Shown: piece by piece, positions 53,515-61,946 of the stretch | Layout: each line of letters begins with the position of its first letter | Numbering within the stretch: position 1 is the first letter of the stretch | Assembly (NCBI RefSeq): GCF_002699985.1 | Contig: NZ_LKBT01000070.1 | Span: forward strand, 118,657 to 182,656 | Direction: 5' to 3' | DNA from: Pseudomonas sp. ICMP 561 | GTDB lineage: Bacteria > Pseudomonadota > Gammaproteobacteria > Pseudomonadales > Pseudomonadaceae | Length of the DNA: 64,000 nucleotides | Made by a program: the position numbers and the translations under genes | The notes under the pieces: generated by a model | Database searches by the model: none | Seen by the model: the letters and a program-made list of their open reading frames with translations, nothing else | Told to the model about the DNA's origin: nothing

Positions 53515-54123
53515 GGCAAGCACTCCAGGATGATGTTCGTTCCGCTATAGTGGAACGTGGCATGTAACAACGGAATGAACAGCAGAAAGCGTGCCATCGG
53601 CCATAAGGAGAATGCAGCGAGGGATTGAAAAGTGTTTTGAATCAGAGGGATGGGAGAAATTGTGAAAATCGGGGTGACGCAAGTGCACATCGGGAACCGC
53701 TACCAATCGCTACGGTAAATGGGGAGTGTGTTCATATTGGGTGCGGATGTGCTCATTTGTGCGGCGTTCGCTGGGGTCAGTTGTCGAAAGTGCGACCGGC
53801 TTCTCGAGCAGGCTCGCTCGGGCCAAAATCCAAGCAAGCGGATCCTGTCATACAGGCAGCGGATGAGAGGTTCTAGAAAACCGGCAAGACCGAACCAACC
53901 TTAGGTTCAAAGCGGTTGCTGATCGCAAGTGTGGCAAACAGGCCCCTAGAGCGCCTGAGACGGCCGCCGTGAGAACAGGTTAAGCGGCCTTTGACGTGGC
54001 TAAACAAATCGCCAATGGCAGTAGAATGCTCCGCGCCAGTGCGACCTAAAGCATGAATCGCGTTATCTTCCAATACTTGAAAACTATTGAGAATAACGAG
54101 CACTGACTTTCCAAGAGGCACGC
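53515..54123. other. Gap upstream of the importer operon
   Basis: 609 bases. Contains the IclR-type palindrome near its left end and one single REP-like arm (GACCGGCTTCTCGAGCAGGC) near 53790. A minus-strand frame 53873-54121 lacks support. The right end supplies the SMI1 gene's leader. Confidence 0.5.
53539..53556. promoter_or_regulatory. IclR-type operator GTTCC-N8-GGAAC
   Basis: GTTCCGCTATAGTGGAAC is an 18-base palindrome with a single mismatched pair; the TTCC..GGAA form is typical of IclR operators. It lies 25 bases before the binding-protein start codon and probably is the site for the IclR protein at 49068-49832. Confidence 0.65.
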
Positions 54124-54594
54124 ATGAATTACCTGGACCTTATTGAATCTGAAATAAACGCAAGTGGAGAAGAGTTGATATGCGCCGGAAGCGCGAATGA
54201 AAGCCTGATCCTGGCTTTCGAGAAAGAAATGGGTTTAGCTTTTCCTTTCTCGTACAAGCTTTTTCTCAAGAGATTTGGCGCATTATCGTTCGGCGGTGAT
54301 ACCTATTACGGCATCACAAAAAGTGGATTGGAGGCGGACTCCATACCCAGCGTATTGTTTGCGACAATGAGCGCTCGCTCGCAAGGCGATGCTGATTCAC
54401 AAATGATTGTCATCCAGTCGTCTGGATATGGACCAATCTACTCCATAGACACATCAATCAGCAGCGGTTCTGGCGAACATCCAATAATAGAAACAGAGCT
54501 ATCATTCAAAAGAGAAGCCAGCAAAAAGATAATCTTCGAAAGCTACGAAGACTTTTTCCTGTCCACTGTTAGAAACGCTATCAAAGATCTTTGA
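54124..54594 (+). CDS. SMI1/KNR4 (SUKH) family protein, orphan immunity candidate
   Basis: 156 residues with the SUKH pattern (EKEMGLAFPFSYKLFLKRFGALSFGG, core FPFSYKLFLKRFG; YYGITKSGLEAD; ESYEDFFLSTV). Such proteins commonly protect against polymorphic or contact-dependent toxins. The gene is A/T-richer than its flanks and no toxin gene adjoins it, so it may be a stray immunity gene or come from a displaced toxin cassette. Confidence 0.8.
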   Translation: MNYLDLIESEINASGEELICAGSANESLILAFEKEMGLAFPFSYKLFLKRFGALSFGGDTYYGITKSGLEADSIPSVLFATMSARSQGDADSQMIVIQSSGYGPIYSIDTSISSGSGEHPIIETELSFKREASKKIIFESYEDFFLSTVRNAIKDL

Positions 54595-54718
54595 CTGTAA
54601 TGAGCCTGGCCCGCGGATTACCGCCGAAATAGCTGTCAACGTTAACCTGAGCCAGGCTCCCTGCCGCATTACCCAAGCCAGGTCGCGATCGGAAAGGGAT
54701 CGCTCGAAGGAACGATAT

Positions 54719-55663
54719 TCAAACCACCTCCCGCCTCCGATCCTCCCTCGGGCATTTCGAAAACCTTGCTCGATAACTGCGCGTGAAATACGACGGTGAT
54801 TCAAACCCGCAGGCGATGCTCACTTCCAGCACACTCAGACCACTTTGACGCAGCAGTTGCCGAGCCTTCTCCAGGCGCAGGCCCAGATAGAAGTTGCTCG
54901 GCGTGTCGTTCAGATGCAGACGAAACAGGCGCTCCAGCTGGCGTCGGGTGACTTTGATCGCATCGGCCAACGCCAACGTGCTCAGGGGCGGTTCGGTGTA
55001 CTGCTCCATCTCGCCGATCACGTGAACCAGTTTCTTGTTGGTGATGCCGTAGCGCGTGGCGATCTGCATCCTTTGGTGGTCTTTGCGCGGCCGGATGCGG
55101 CCAAGGACGAATTGTTCGGACACCTGAATCGCCAACTCTGGGCCGTGGGCCTGAGCGATCAGATCAAGCATCAGGTCTATGGACGCGGTGCCCCCAGCGC
55201 AGGTGATGCGACGACGGTCGATCTCGAACAGCTCTTGGGTCACGGTGAGCCGTGGATAGGATTCTTTAAACGCGTCGATGGCCTCCCAGTGCAGGGTCAG
55301 TCGATAGCCTTCGAGCAAGCCGATTTTGGCGAGCACGCAGGCACCTGTGTCGATGGCACCGAGGGTCACGCCTTCATGGTCGAGCCGACGCAGCCACTGC
55401 TCCAGGGCCGGGGTGACGAACTGCAGCGGTTCAAAGCCGGCCACCACCAGCAAGGTTGTGTCTTTTTCCAGCGGCACCAGCGCCGCGTCAGCGTTCACCG
55501 ACATGCCATTGCTCGCCAGTACCGCCCCGCCGTCGGCGCTCAAGACGTGCCAGCGATATAGCTCGCCACCAAAGCGGTTGGCCACCCGCAGCGGCTCCAG
55601 AGCGGAGATAAAGCCGATGGCCGAAAAGCCCGGCATCAACAAAAAATAGAAATCCTGGGCCAT
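54719..55663 (-). CDS. cdhR: Carnitine catabolism regulator, GlxA-type AraC family
   Basis: 314 residues: N-terminal class I amidotransferase-like domain (DFYFLLMPGFSAIGFISALEPLRVANRF, core FLLMPGFSAIGF; AIDTGACVLAK) and C-terminal AraC DNA-binding domain (about 215-314; LALADAIKVTRRQLERLF, ACGFESPSYFTRSYRARF). It is divergent from caiX-cdhCAB and is the known activator of carnitine genes. The start is uncertain: ATG 55663 begins at the conserved domain, ATG 55687 adds eight residues, and the frame stays open to 55831. Confidence 0.92.
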   Translation of the reverse strand: MAQDFYFLLMPGFSAIGFISALEPLRVANRFGGELYRWHVLSADGGAVLASNGMSVNADAALVPLEKDTTLLVVAGFEPLQFVTPALEQWLRRLDHEGVTLGAIDTGACVLAKIGLLEGYRLTLHWEAIDAFKESYPRLTVTQELFEIDRRRITCAGGTASIDLMLDLIAQAHGPELAIQVSEQFVLGRIRPRKDHQRMQIATRYGITNKKLVHVIGEMEQYTEPPLSTLALADAIKVTRRQLERLFRLHLNDTPSNFYLGLRLEKARQLLRQSGLSVLEVSIACGFESPSYFTRSYRARFSKCPREDRRREVV

Positions 55664-55857
55664 GTGGCGCTCTCGTCGGACCGGCATCGTGACGCTGTGA
55701 TACTTCCGGTTATGGGCGGATTCAAGGGGTGGCAGGTCGCCGTAGTGCAAAAGCCGGTCGCCGCCGTGCGCTTCGTCGCCTGTCAGGCCGCGTAACTTGA
55801 TCTCACGGCGCACGAAGACGCCGAAATCCATAATAACAATCTGCCCAGGGCCCCACC

Positions 55858-56802
55858 ATGAACCGACTGATCAGCCGTAACGTACTTGCACTCAGCGTCA
55901 CCGCTATTTTGAGCTCCAACGTGATGGCAGCGGATGCCGCATCCTGTCAGAACGTGCGCATGGGCGTGGTGAACTGGACCGATGTCATCGCCACCAGCGC
56001 CATGACCCAAGTGTTGCTCGACGGCCTCGGCTACAAGACCAAACAGACCAGCGCTTCCCAGCAGATCATCTTCGCAGGCATCCGCGACCAGCGCCTGGAC
56101 CTGTTCCTGGGCTACTGGAATCCGCTGATGACCCAGACCATCACCCCGTTCGTTGAGGCGAAGACAGTCAAGGTCCTCGACAAACCAAGTCTGGAAGACG
56201 CCCGCGCCACCCTCGCCGTCCCTGACTATCTTGCAGAAAAGGGCCTGAAGACCTTTGCCGATATTGCCAGATTCGAGAAGGAGCTGGGCGGCAAGATTTA
56301 CGGCATCGAGCCGGGTTCAGGCGCCAATACGCAGATCAAGGCGATGATCGCCAAAAACCAGTTCGGCCTGGGCAAGTTCCAGCTGGTGGAATCCAGCGAA
56401 GCCGGCATGCTCGCCGCCGTAGACCGCGCCGTGCGTCGTAAGGAAGCCGTGGTATTTTTCGGCTGGGCGCCGCACCCGATGAACGTCAATTTGAAAATGA
56501 CGTACCTGAACGGCAGTGACGGCGCTCTGGGACCCAACGAGGGCATGGCCACCGTGTGGACCGTCACTTCGCCGACTTATGCCGAACAGTGCCCCAACGT
56601 GCACAAATTGCTGACCAACCTGACGTTCACTTCCGCGGACGAGAGCCGGATGATGCAGCCGATACTGGATCACAAGGACGCACTCGAGTCCGCCAGGCAG
56701 TGGCTCAAGGACAATCCGAAAGATCTGGCGCGCTGGCTGGAAGGCGTCACCACCTTCGACGGTAAACCGGCAGCGGCGAACCTTCAATTGAGCAGTAAAT
56801 AA
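55858..56802 (+). CDS. caiX: Carnitine-binding periplasmic protein
   Basis: 314-residue OpuAC-type substrate-binding protein with a signal peptide (MNRLISRNVLALSVTAILSSNVMA, cut before ADA). The betaine-binding pattern includes VVNWTDVIATSAM, LFLGYWNPLM, PGSGANTQIK and FFGWAPHPMN, with aromatic residues suited to a quaternary ammonium. In P. aeruginosa the orthologue delivers carnitine to the shared choline/betaine CbcWV transporter, so no permease is needed here. First gene of the carnitine operon. Confidence 0.93.
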   Translation: MNRLISRNVLALSVTAILSSNVMAADAASCQNVRMGVVNWTDVIATSAMTQVLLDGLGYKTKQTSASQQIIFAGIRDQRLDLFLGYWNPLMTQTITPFVEAKTVKVLDKPSLEDARATLAVPDYLAEKGLKTFADIARFEKELGGKIYGIEPGSGANTQIKAMIAKNQFGLGKFQLVESSEAGMLAAVDRAVRRKEAVVFFGWAPHPMNVNLKMTYLNGSDGALGPNEGMATVWTVTSPTYAEQCPNVHKLLTNLTFTSADESRMMQPILDHKDALESARQWLKDNPKDLARWLEGVTTFDGKPAAANLQLSSK

Positions 56803-56875
56803 CCTGATTTGAACCCCCGTTTCGCGGTCATCCCTGACCGCGAACGGCATCTCCACGTCTGTAAGGAGCCAACCC

Positions 56876-57763
56876 ATGAACCACGACGTCATCATCACCT
56901 GCGCACTCACCGGTGCTGGCGACACGACCGCCAGAAGCCCTCACGTACCGGTCACGCCCAAACAAATCGCTGCAGCCGCAGTCGAGGCCGCCAAGGCAGG
57001 TGCGACGGTGGTGCACTGCCATGTGCGCGACCCGCACACCGGCAAATTCAGTCGCGACGTGGCCTTGTACCGCGAAGTGATGGAGCGTATCCGGGAGGCC
57101 GATATCGACATTATCGTCAACCTCACCGCTGGTATGGGTGGCGATCTGGAGATTGGCAGCGGCGAGCACCCGATGGAGTTTGGTCCCAACACCGATCTTG
57201 TCGGGCCGCTGACGCGTCTGGCCCACGTCGAGGAACTGCTGCCGGAAATCTGCACCCTCGACTGCGGCACCCTGAACTTTGGTGATGGCGACACTATTTA
57301 TGTGTCCACTCCGTCGCAATTGCGTGCCGGTGCCAAGCGTATCCAGGCACTGGGCGTGAAGGCTGAGCTGGAAATTTTCGATACCGGCCACCTGTGGTTC
57401 GCCAAGCAGATGATCAAGGAAGGGCTGCTCGATAACCCGCTGTTCCAGCTGTGCCTGGGTATTCCATGGGGCGCACCGGCCGACACCACCACCATGAAAG
57501 CCATGGTCGATAACCTGCCCGCCGACGCGGTGTGGGCCGGTTTTGGCATCGGCCGCATGCAGATGCCGATGGCCGCGCAAGCGGTGTTGCTGGGCGGCAA
57601 CGTGCGGGTCGGCCTGGAGGACAACCTGTGGCTGGACAAGGGCGTGCTTGCCACCAATGGCCAACTCGTGGAACGCGCCAGTGAAATTCTCAGCCGCCTT
57701 GGCGCGCGGGTCATGACCCCGGCGGAAGGCCGCATCAAGATGGGCCTTACCAAGCGCTGCTAA
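56876..57763 (+). CDS. cdhC: Dehydrocarnitine cleavage enzyme (BKACE family, DUF849)
   Basis: 295-residue zinc-dependent enzyme that cleaves 3-dehydrocarnitine with acetyl-CoA to betainyl-CoA and acetoacetate. BKACE features: DVIITCALTGAGDT at the start, GATVVHCHVRDPHTGK with zinc-binding HCHVR near residues 43-49, VNLTAGMGGD and the late NVRVGLEDNLW. AAGGAG precedes the ATG. A REP pair separates it from cdhA. Confidence 0.93.
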   Translation: MNHDVIITCALTGAGDTTARSPHVPVTPKQIAAAAVEAAKAGATVVHCHVRDPHTGKFSRDVALYREVMERIREADIDIIVNLTAGMGGDLEIGSGEHPMEFGPNTDLVGPLTRLAHVEELLPEICTLDCGTLNFGDGDTIYVSTPSQLRAGAKRIQALGVKAELEIFDTGHLWFAKQMIKEGLLDNPLFQLCLGIPWGAPADTTTMKAMVDNLPADAVWAGFGIGRMQMPMAAQAVLLGGNVRVGLEDNLWLDKGVLATNGQLVERASEILSRLGARVMTPAEGRIKMGLTKRC

Positions 57764-57785
57764 CGCCTGCACGACTCCAACGTCA

Positions 57786-57872
57786 TAGGACCGGCTTTAG
57801 CCGGGAGGGAGGTATTTCTGATGAAAAAATGCAGCGTACGCATTGCCCTCCTCCCGGCTAAAGCCGGTCCTA
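57786..57872. repeat. Paired REP element inside the carnitine operon (1)
   Basis: TAGGACCGGCTTTAGCCGGG AGG and its full complement form 23-base arms with no mismatch around 41 bases. It lies between cdhC and cdhA. Confidence 0.9.
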
Positions 57873-57945
57873 CAAATGCGCTTTAAAAGATCCCGCAAGG
57901 GACCGGCTTGTACATCGAATCACAGCACTCTTCAGGAACGTCGCC

Positions 57946-58911
57946 ATGAGCTTTATCACTGAAATCAAAACCTTCGCCGCGCTCGGCAGCGGCGTCATCG
58001 GCAGCGGCTGGGTGTCCCGCGCCCTCGCCCATGGCCTGGATGTGGTCGCCTGGGACCCTGCGCCCGGTGCCGAAGCCGCGCTGCGCAAACGTGTTGCCAA
58101 TGCCTGGGGCGCCCTGGAGCAACAGGGCCTGGCGCCCGGTGCATCCCAGACCCGCTTGCGCTTTGTCGCCACTATCGAAGAATGTGTCAGAGACGCCGAC
58201 TTCATCCAGGAAAGCGCCCCGGAACGCCTGGAATTGAAACTGGATTTGCACAGCAGGATCAGCGCGGCAGCCAGGCCGAATGTATTGATTGGTTCAAGTA
58301 CGTCCGGGCTGCTGCCAAGTGCATTCTACGAAGGTTCCGTGAATCCGGAGCGCTGCGTGGTCGGCCATCCGTTCAATCCGGTGTACCTGCTGCCATTGGT
58401 TGAAGTGGTGGGCGGCAAAAACACCGCTCCGGAGGCTATTCAAGCGGCGATCAAGGTGTATGAATCCCTCGGCATGCGCCCGCTGCATGTGCGTAAGGAA
58501 GTCCCCGGCTTTATCGCTGATCGCTTGCTCGAAGCGCTATGGCGCGAGGCGCTGCACCTAGTCAATGACGGCGTGGCGACCACCGGCGAAATCGATGACG
58601 CGATTCGCTTCGGTGCCGGGTTGCGCTGGTCGTTCATGGGCACCTTTCTCACCTACACATTGGCAGGTGGCGACGCGGGCATGCGTCACTTCATGGCGCA
58701 GTTCGGCCCGGCGTTGCAGTTGCCGTGGACCTACCTGACTGCGCCGGATCTGACCGAAAAACTGATCGACGATGTGGTCGACGGCACGAGTGATCAGCTA
58801 GGTGAACGCAGTATTTCAGAGCTGGAGCGCTACCGTGATGATTGTTTGCTCGCCGTGCTGGAGGCGGTGAAAACTACCAAAATCAAGCACGGCATGACCT
58901 TTGCCGAATAA
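57946..58911 (+). CDS. cdhA: L-carnitine dehydrogenase
   Basis: 321-residue NAD-dependent 3-hydroxyacyl-CoA-dehydrogenase-like enzyme oxidising L-carnitine to 3-dehydrocarnitine. The Rossmann motif AALGSGVIGSGW is at residues 11-22, and the catalytic region contains GSSTSGLLPS, VVGHPFNPVYLLPLVEVVGG, and VPGFIADRLLEALWREALHL. Located third in the operon, between two REP pairs. Confidence 0.94.
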   Translation: MSFITEIKTFAALGSGVIGSGWVSRALAHGLDVVAWDPAPGAEAALRKRVANAWGALEQQGLAPGASQTRLRFVATIEECVRDADFIQESAPERLELKLDLHSRISAAARPNVLIGSSTSGLLPSAFYEGSVNPERCVVGHPFNPVYLLPLVEVVGGKNTAPEAIQAAIKVYESLGMRPLHVRKEVPGFIADRLLEALWREALHLVNDGVATTGEIDDAIRFGAGLRWSFMGTFLTYTLAGGDAGMRHFMAQFGPALQLPWTYLTAPDLTEKLIDDVVDGTSDQLGERSISELERYRDDCLLAVLEAVKTTKIKHGMTFAE

Positions 58912-58970
58912 CCCTCGGGAGCTGGCGGCGGTGAGTTGTGCACCCATAGTTTCGCGCCCCCCCCTTCCAC

Positions 58971-59060
58971 GTAGGACCGGCTTTAGCCGGGAGGGCGCCG
59001 GGAAATACGTTAAATATCTTTCGCAAGAAATATCGCCCTCCCGGCTAAAGCCGGTCCTAC
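58971..59060. repeat. Paired REP element inside the carnitine operon (2)
   Basis: GTAGGACCGGCTTTAGCCGG GAGGGCG and its full complement (27-base arms) around a 36-base loop, between cdhA and cdhB; it ends 13 bases before the cdhB start, so a folded hairpin could reach the ribosome binding site. Confidence 0.9.
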
Positions 59061-59073
59061 AGGAATCGCCAAA

Positions 59074-59550
59074 ATGCCAGCACTGACTACCTATACCACC
59101 CAAGTTGAACCCGCCTGGGTCGACTATAACGGCCACCTTCGCGACGCGTTCTACCTGCTGATCTTCAGCTACGCCACTGACGGGCTGATGGATGCTCTGG
59201 GCCTGGACAGTGATAACCGCGAAGTCAGCGGTCACTCGCTGTTCACTCTGGAATTGCACCTGAATTATCTGCACGAAGTCAAACTCGGCGCCGAGGTTGA
59301 GGTGCATACCCAATTGATTGCCTTCGACGCCAAGCGCCTGCACCTCTATCACAGCCTGCATCTGGTCGGCGATGACATGGAACTGGCTGGTAATGAGCAG
59401 ATGTTGTTACACGTAGACCTGGCCGGCCCGCACGCAACCGTTTTTACCGAGGCCACACGGGAAAAACTTGATGCGATAAGCGCTGAACAATCCGAGCTGC
59501 CAAGGCCCGCCCTGCTCGGCCGAGTCATTGGTTTGCACGCAAAAGTTTGA
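59074..59550 (+). CDS. cdhB: Betainyl-CoA thioesterase
   Basis: 158-residue hotdog-fold acyl-CoA thioesterase (WVDYNGHLRDAFYLLIFSYATD, with the catalytic Asp in VDYNGHLRD near residue 14; LHYNY-type strand LHLNYLHEVKLGAEV). It releases betaine from betainyl-CoA, the last step of the carnitine-to-betaine pathway. The immediately preceding sequence is the end of a REP arm (CCTACAGGAATC), so AGGA within it may be the ribosome binding site. Confidence 0.93.
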   Translation: MPALTTYTTQVEPAWVDYNGHLRDAFYLLIFSYATDGLMDALGLDSDNREVSGHSLFTLELHLNYLHEVKLGAEVEVHTQLIAFDAKRLHLYHSLHLVGDDMELAGNEQMLLHVDLAGPHATVFTEATREKLDAISAEQSELPRPALLGRVIGLHAKV

Positions 59551-59581
59551 GGAGGTTTGCATGCAAACCACAGCCCGATAA

Positions 59582-59998
59582 TCAGCTCCCTTCGAACAAC
59601 CCAAGATAGCGTAAACCGTTATAACTATTTTCAGGTGGGACGCTGATTACCCCATCACCGTCGGTGTACCAGAAAATCGCGTTGGCTTCGGTGATGCCTA
59701 AGGCTGCGCAGGCAGCCTTGGCTCTATCCCAATCACTTGCATCAATCGGAGCGTCCTGCAGGATTTCATCAACCGTGACCAGGTTGTCGCGCCGCGGGAT
59801 GATGCCGATAAAATCTTCGTCATACCATTTGATGCCCACATCCTTGCAGAACCCGCAGATCCGGTAGTCAGGATCATCAAAGCCATCCTCCGTGGAGTAA
59901 TCCAGTTCAAAATATCTTTGATATTCGCTTTCGGGCGCAAAGCTAGTGCCTATCCACACATGGACCTTGTCATAATTATCGAAATCGTACGTGATCAT
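59582..59998 (-). CDS. Immunity protein 22 (Imm22)-like
   Basis: 138 residues starting MITYDFDNYDKVHVWIGTSF, with QRYFELDYSTEDG, CGFCKDVGIKWYDEDFIGII and SASDW-type helix; this fits the Imm22/DUF4284 pattern of polymorphic-toxin immunity proteins. The start at 59998 has AAGGG before it; upstream codons to 60040 overlap the next gene's spacer. No toxin is adjacent. It ends 31 bases from cdhB, convergent. Confidence 0.75.
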   Translation of the reverse strand: MITYDFDNYDKVHVWIGTSFAPESEYQRYFELDYSTEDGFDDPDYRICGFCKDVGIKWYDEDFIGIIPRRDNLVTVDEILQDAPIDASDWDRAKAACAALGITEANAIFWYTDGDGVISVPPENSYNGLRYLGLFEGS

Positions 59999-60055
59999 TG
60001 ACGCACCCTTGTATGTTTGGCGCCAGGGCTTTTCGAACATTGAACCGCCCCGCCG

Positions 60056-60922
60056 CTACCAGTCGCCCCGCCACTGTTCAAGAAACTCAGTGTCTCTGGA
60101 CAGGCCGACTCTTTCCCCTAATTGGTACAGCACCTCCATCAGGGACTCGCGCTCTACCGTTTCAATCTCATCTTCAAACTGATTGATGTGCAGCACTGCT
60201 TTTTCGAACAGCGGCAGCGCGCGATCAGCCGCATCGGCGCCCTGTAATTTCAGCACTTCAGCATAAAGTGCAGAGACCACAGGATAAATTTTAGCCAGAA
60301 GCTCTTCATCCCCTTCCAGCAACTGAAGTCCCGTTTTTACATCCGGTTCAGGCATCAAAGCCTCGGCGCTTTTCTTGCGAGACAAAAGCAGCGCCTCTGG
60401 AGTTTTTAGTGCCGGAAAAATAAATTGCTTGCTGTCATCCCAGTTGATCGCCGTGTCGTAAAAAAACCGCAGCCTTTCCTGCAGTTTGACCGGGTCGCCG
60501 GCAACGCCGCAGAAGTCATGACTTTCAATGATCTCAAGGTCTTTCTCAGGGCATAGATCAGACTTCAGCACCCTCGCCCCGATACTCGAGTAACGGTCGC
60601 TCAGTTCTATGAGGTCAGCGGTGTATGTGTCCTCTGAGACCCATCTGAAACTCAGCATTTTTTTGAGTATCGGGCGTTCATTGACCTTCACTTCACCTGC
60701 GGCTAAAAAACGCAGGAAAAGTTTCTTGACCGGCTTGGAGGCAATAAAGAGGCAGAACAGAATGGGACTGTTATTTAAATCAACGCCCTCCCATTCATCG
60801 ACCGTTCTGAAGGTGTCAAAAAACTCCATCAAGCCATGTTCTCGCATCTGGGCAAGGGTATAAACACCCTCAGCCACTTCAACAACGAGCACGGCATCAT
60901 CAACCCACTTGATTGTTTTCAC
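60056..60922 (-). CDS. Unknown cytoplasmic protein
   Basis: 288 residues, acidic, with no signal peptide or membrane segment. The N-terminal third (WVDDAVLVVEVAEGVYTLAQMREHGLMEFFD) is mixed alpha/beta and has the look of an immunity-type or Imm26-like domain; the rest is helical with acidic runs (LLEGDEELLAKIYPVV, DEIETVERESL). It lies between the Imm22-like gene and an exported protein, same direction. Family not recognised. Confidence 0.65.
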   Translation of the reverse strand: MKTIKWVDDAVLVVEVAEGVYTLAQMREHGLMEFFDTFRTVDEWEGVDLNNSPILFCLFIASKPVKKLFLRFLAAGEVKVNERPILKKMLSFRWVSEDTYTADLIELSDRYSSIGARVLKSDLCPEKDLEIIESHDFCGVAGDPVKLQERLRFFYDTAINWDDSKQFIFPALKTPEALLLSRKKSAEALMPEPDVKTGLQLLEGDEELLAKIYPVVSALYAEVLKLQGADAADRALPLFEKAVLHINQFEDEIETVERESLMEVLYQLGERVGLSRDTEFLEQWRGDW

Positions 60923-60947
60923 TGTTTAGACGCCTCTTTTCTTAGGT

Positions 60948-61892
60948 TCAACCTTGCGGTTGAGCAACCAACTTAGCTTCTTCCATGAACCCGTGTTCAA
61001 TCAGGTAGCGCTTCCCACCACTGATGACATAGCTCTTGAAACCTTCCCGCGACAATTCAAAATCTGCAGTAGCGAGGTTACGAAAAAGCGTAGGACGCGC
61101 GCTCTTGTAAAGAAACAGGATGTCGTTCCCGACTTTACCTACCAGTGGCTTGGCGTAGGTGGTGTTCTGGCACTCCATTATTTCCCCGGTGCAGTGCCCG
61201 CTCAGCCATTCAACCTTGGTGAGATCGATGGGTGGGAGCGACCATTCACCAATGAAAAGATGCTGGTTATCCCTGGCATACGAGTAGCGCTGCAACTTAT
61301 CTTTGGCATTGAGATTGACCGCTGAATAGTCACCGAAAGGAAAAATGACTTCAAAACTCTTGGGGTCGGCGCCTTCAATCCGGGTAGCACCGAGATATAC
61401 CGTGGTGCTGTCCATTGAGTAAGCAGCGACTTGATTCGCCTGATCAGGCGTCAAGCCAGCCTGACTGGAGCGTGCGACTCGAAAGTGTGCCGCATCGGTA
61501 CTGAGCAACCAGAATGTGCGTCGTTCGAACGTTTCGTGGATTTGCAACCTGGCAGGCAGGTAACACACCGGGTTGAGCCCCTGCGCTACTGATCCAACGC
61601 CTGTACCGCTGCAGGGGCTTTCGCGCTCGCGGGACACTGCACCCAAGTACACGCGGCCATCAACGATCTGGAAACTGTCTTTTCGCACAGCATCTTTCTC
61701 CTTCGAACAGTCGCGCTCCCGATCAGGTGGGCGAGGGTTCGCGAAGGTCTCGGCAAAGGTCGTATCAAACCAGCTTTCGGTACAGCTGAACGTCTCAAAC
61801 GCCTGACTCGTCAGCGGCAGCCAACACGTAAAACACAGCACCACTATTTGCGCCGTCGAACAGCGTTCCAGGGCACGACTTCTGTTTGGCAT
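60948..61892 (-). CDS. Exported DKNYY-type repeat protein, unknown
   Basis: 314 residues. The N terminus (MPNRSRALERCSTAQIVVLCFTCWLPLTSQAF) has a hydrophobic stretch consistent with a signal peptide or signal anchor. The body has repeats with the look of the DKNYY family (SYARDNQHLFIGEWSL, AYSMDSTTVYLGATRIEGAD, core VYLGAT.IEGADP-SFEV). The ATG at 61892 is six bases after GGAG and is preferred to 61913. Role unknown; downstream in the same direction are the unknown protein and Imm22-like gene. Confidence 0.65.
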   Translation of the reverse strand: MPNRSRALERCSTAQIVVLCFTCWLPLTSQAFETFSCTESWFDTTFAETFANPRPPDRERDCSKEKDAVRKDSFQIVDGRVYLGAVSRERESPCSGTGVGSVAQGLNPVCYLPARLQIHETFERRTFWLLSTDAAHFRVARSSQAGLTPDQANQVAAYSMDSTTVYLGATRIEGADPKSFEVIFPFGDYSAVNLNAKDKLQRYSYARDNQHLFIGEWSLPPIDLTKVEWLSGHCTGEIMECQNTTYAKPLVGKVGNDILFLYKSARPTLFRNLATADFELSREGFKSYVISGGKRYLIEHGFMEEAKLVAQPQG

Positions 61893-61946
61893 TTCCTGCT
61901 CCATGCACAGCAACCTGTTGACGCCGCCAAGGGGTGGCGCGCCTGT

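Noticed and set aside
53873..54121. Minus-strand ORF of 82 codons next to the SMI1 gene
   Set aside because: It ends right at the promoter region of the SMI1 gene, shows no domain and has low-quality start context.
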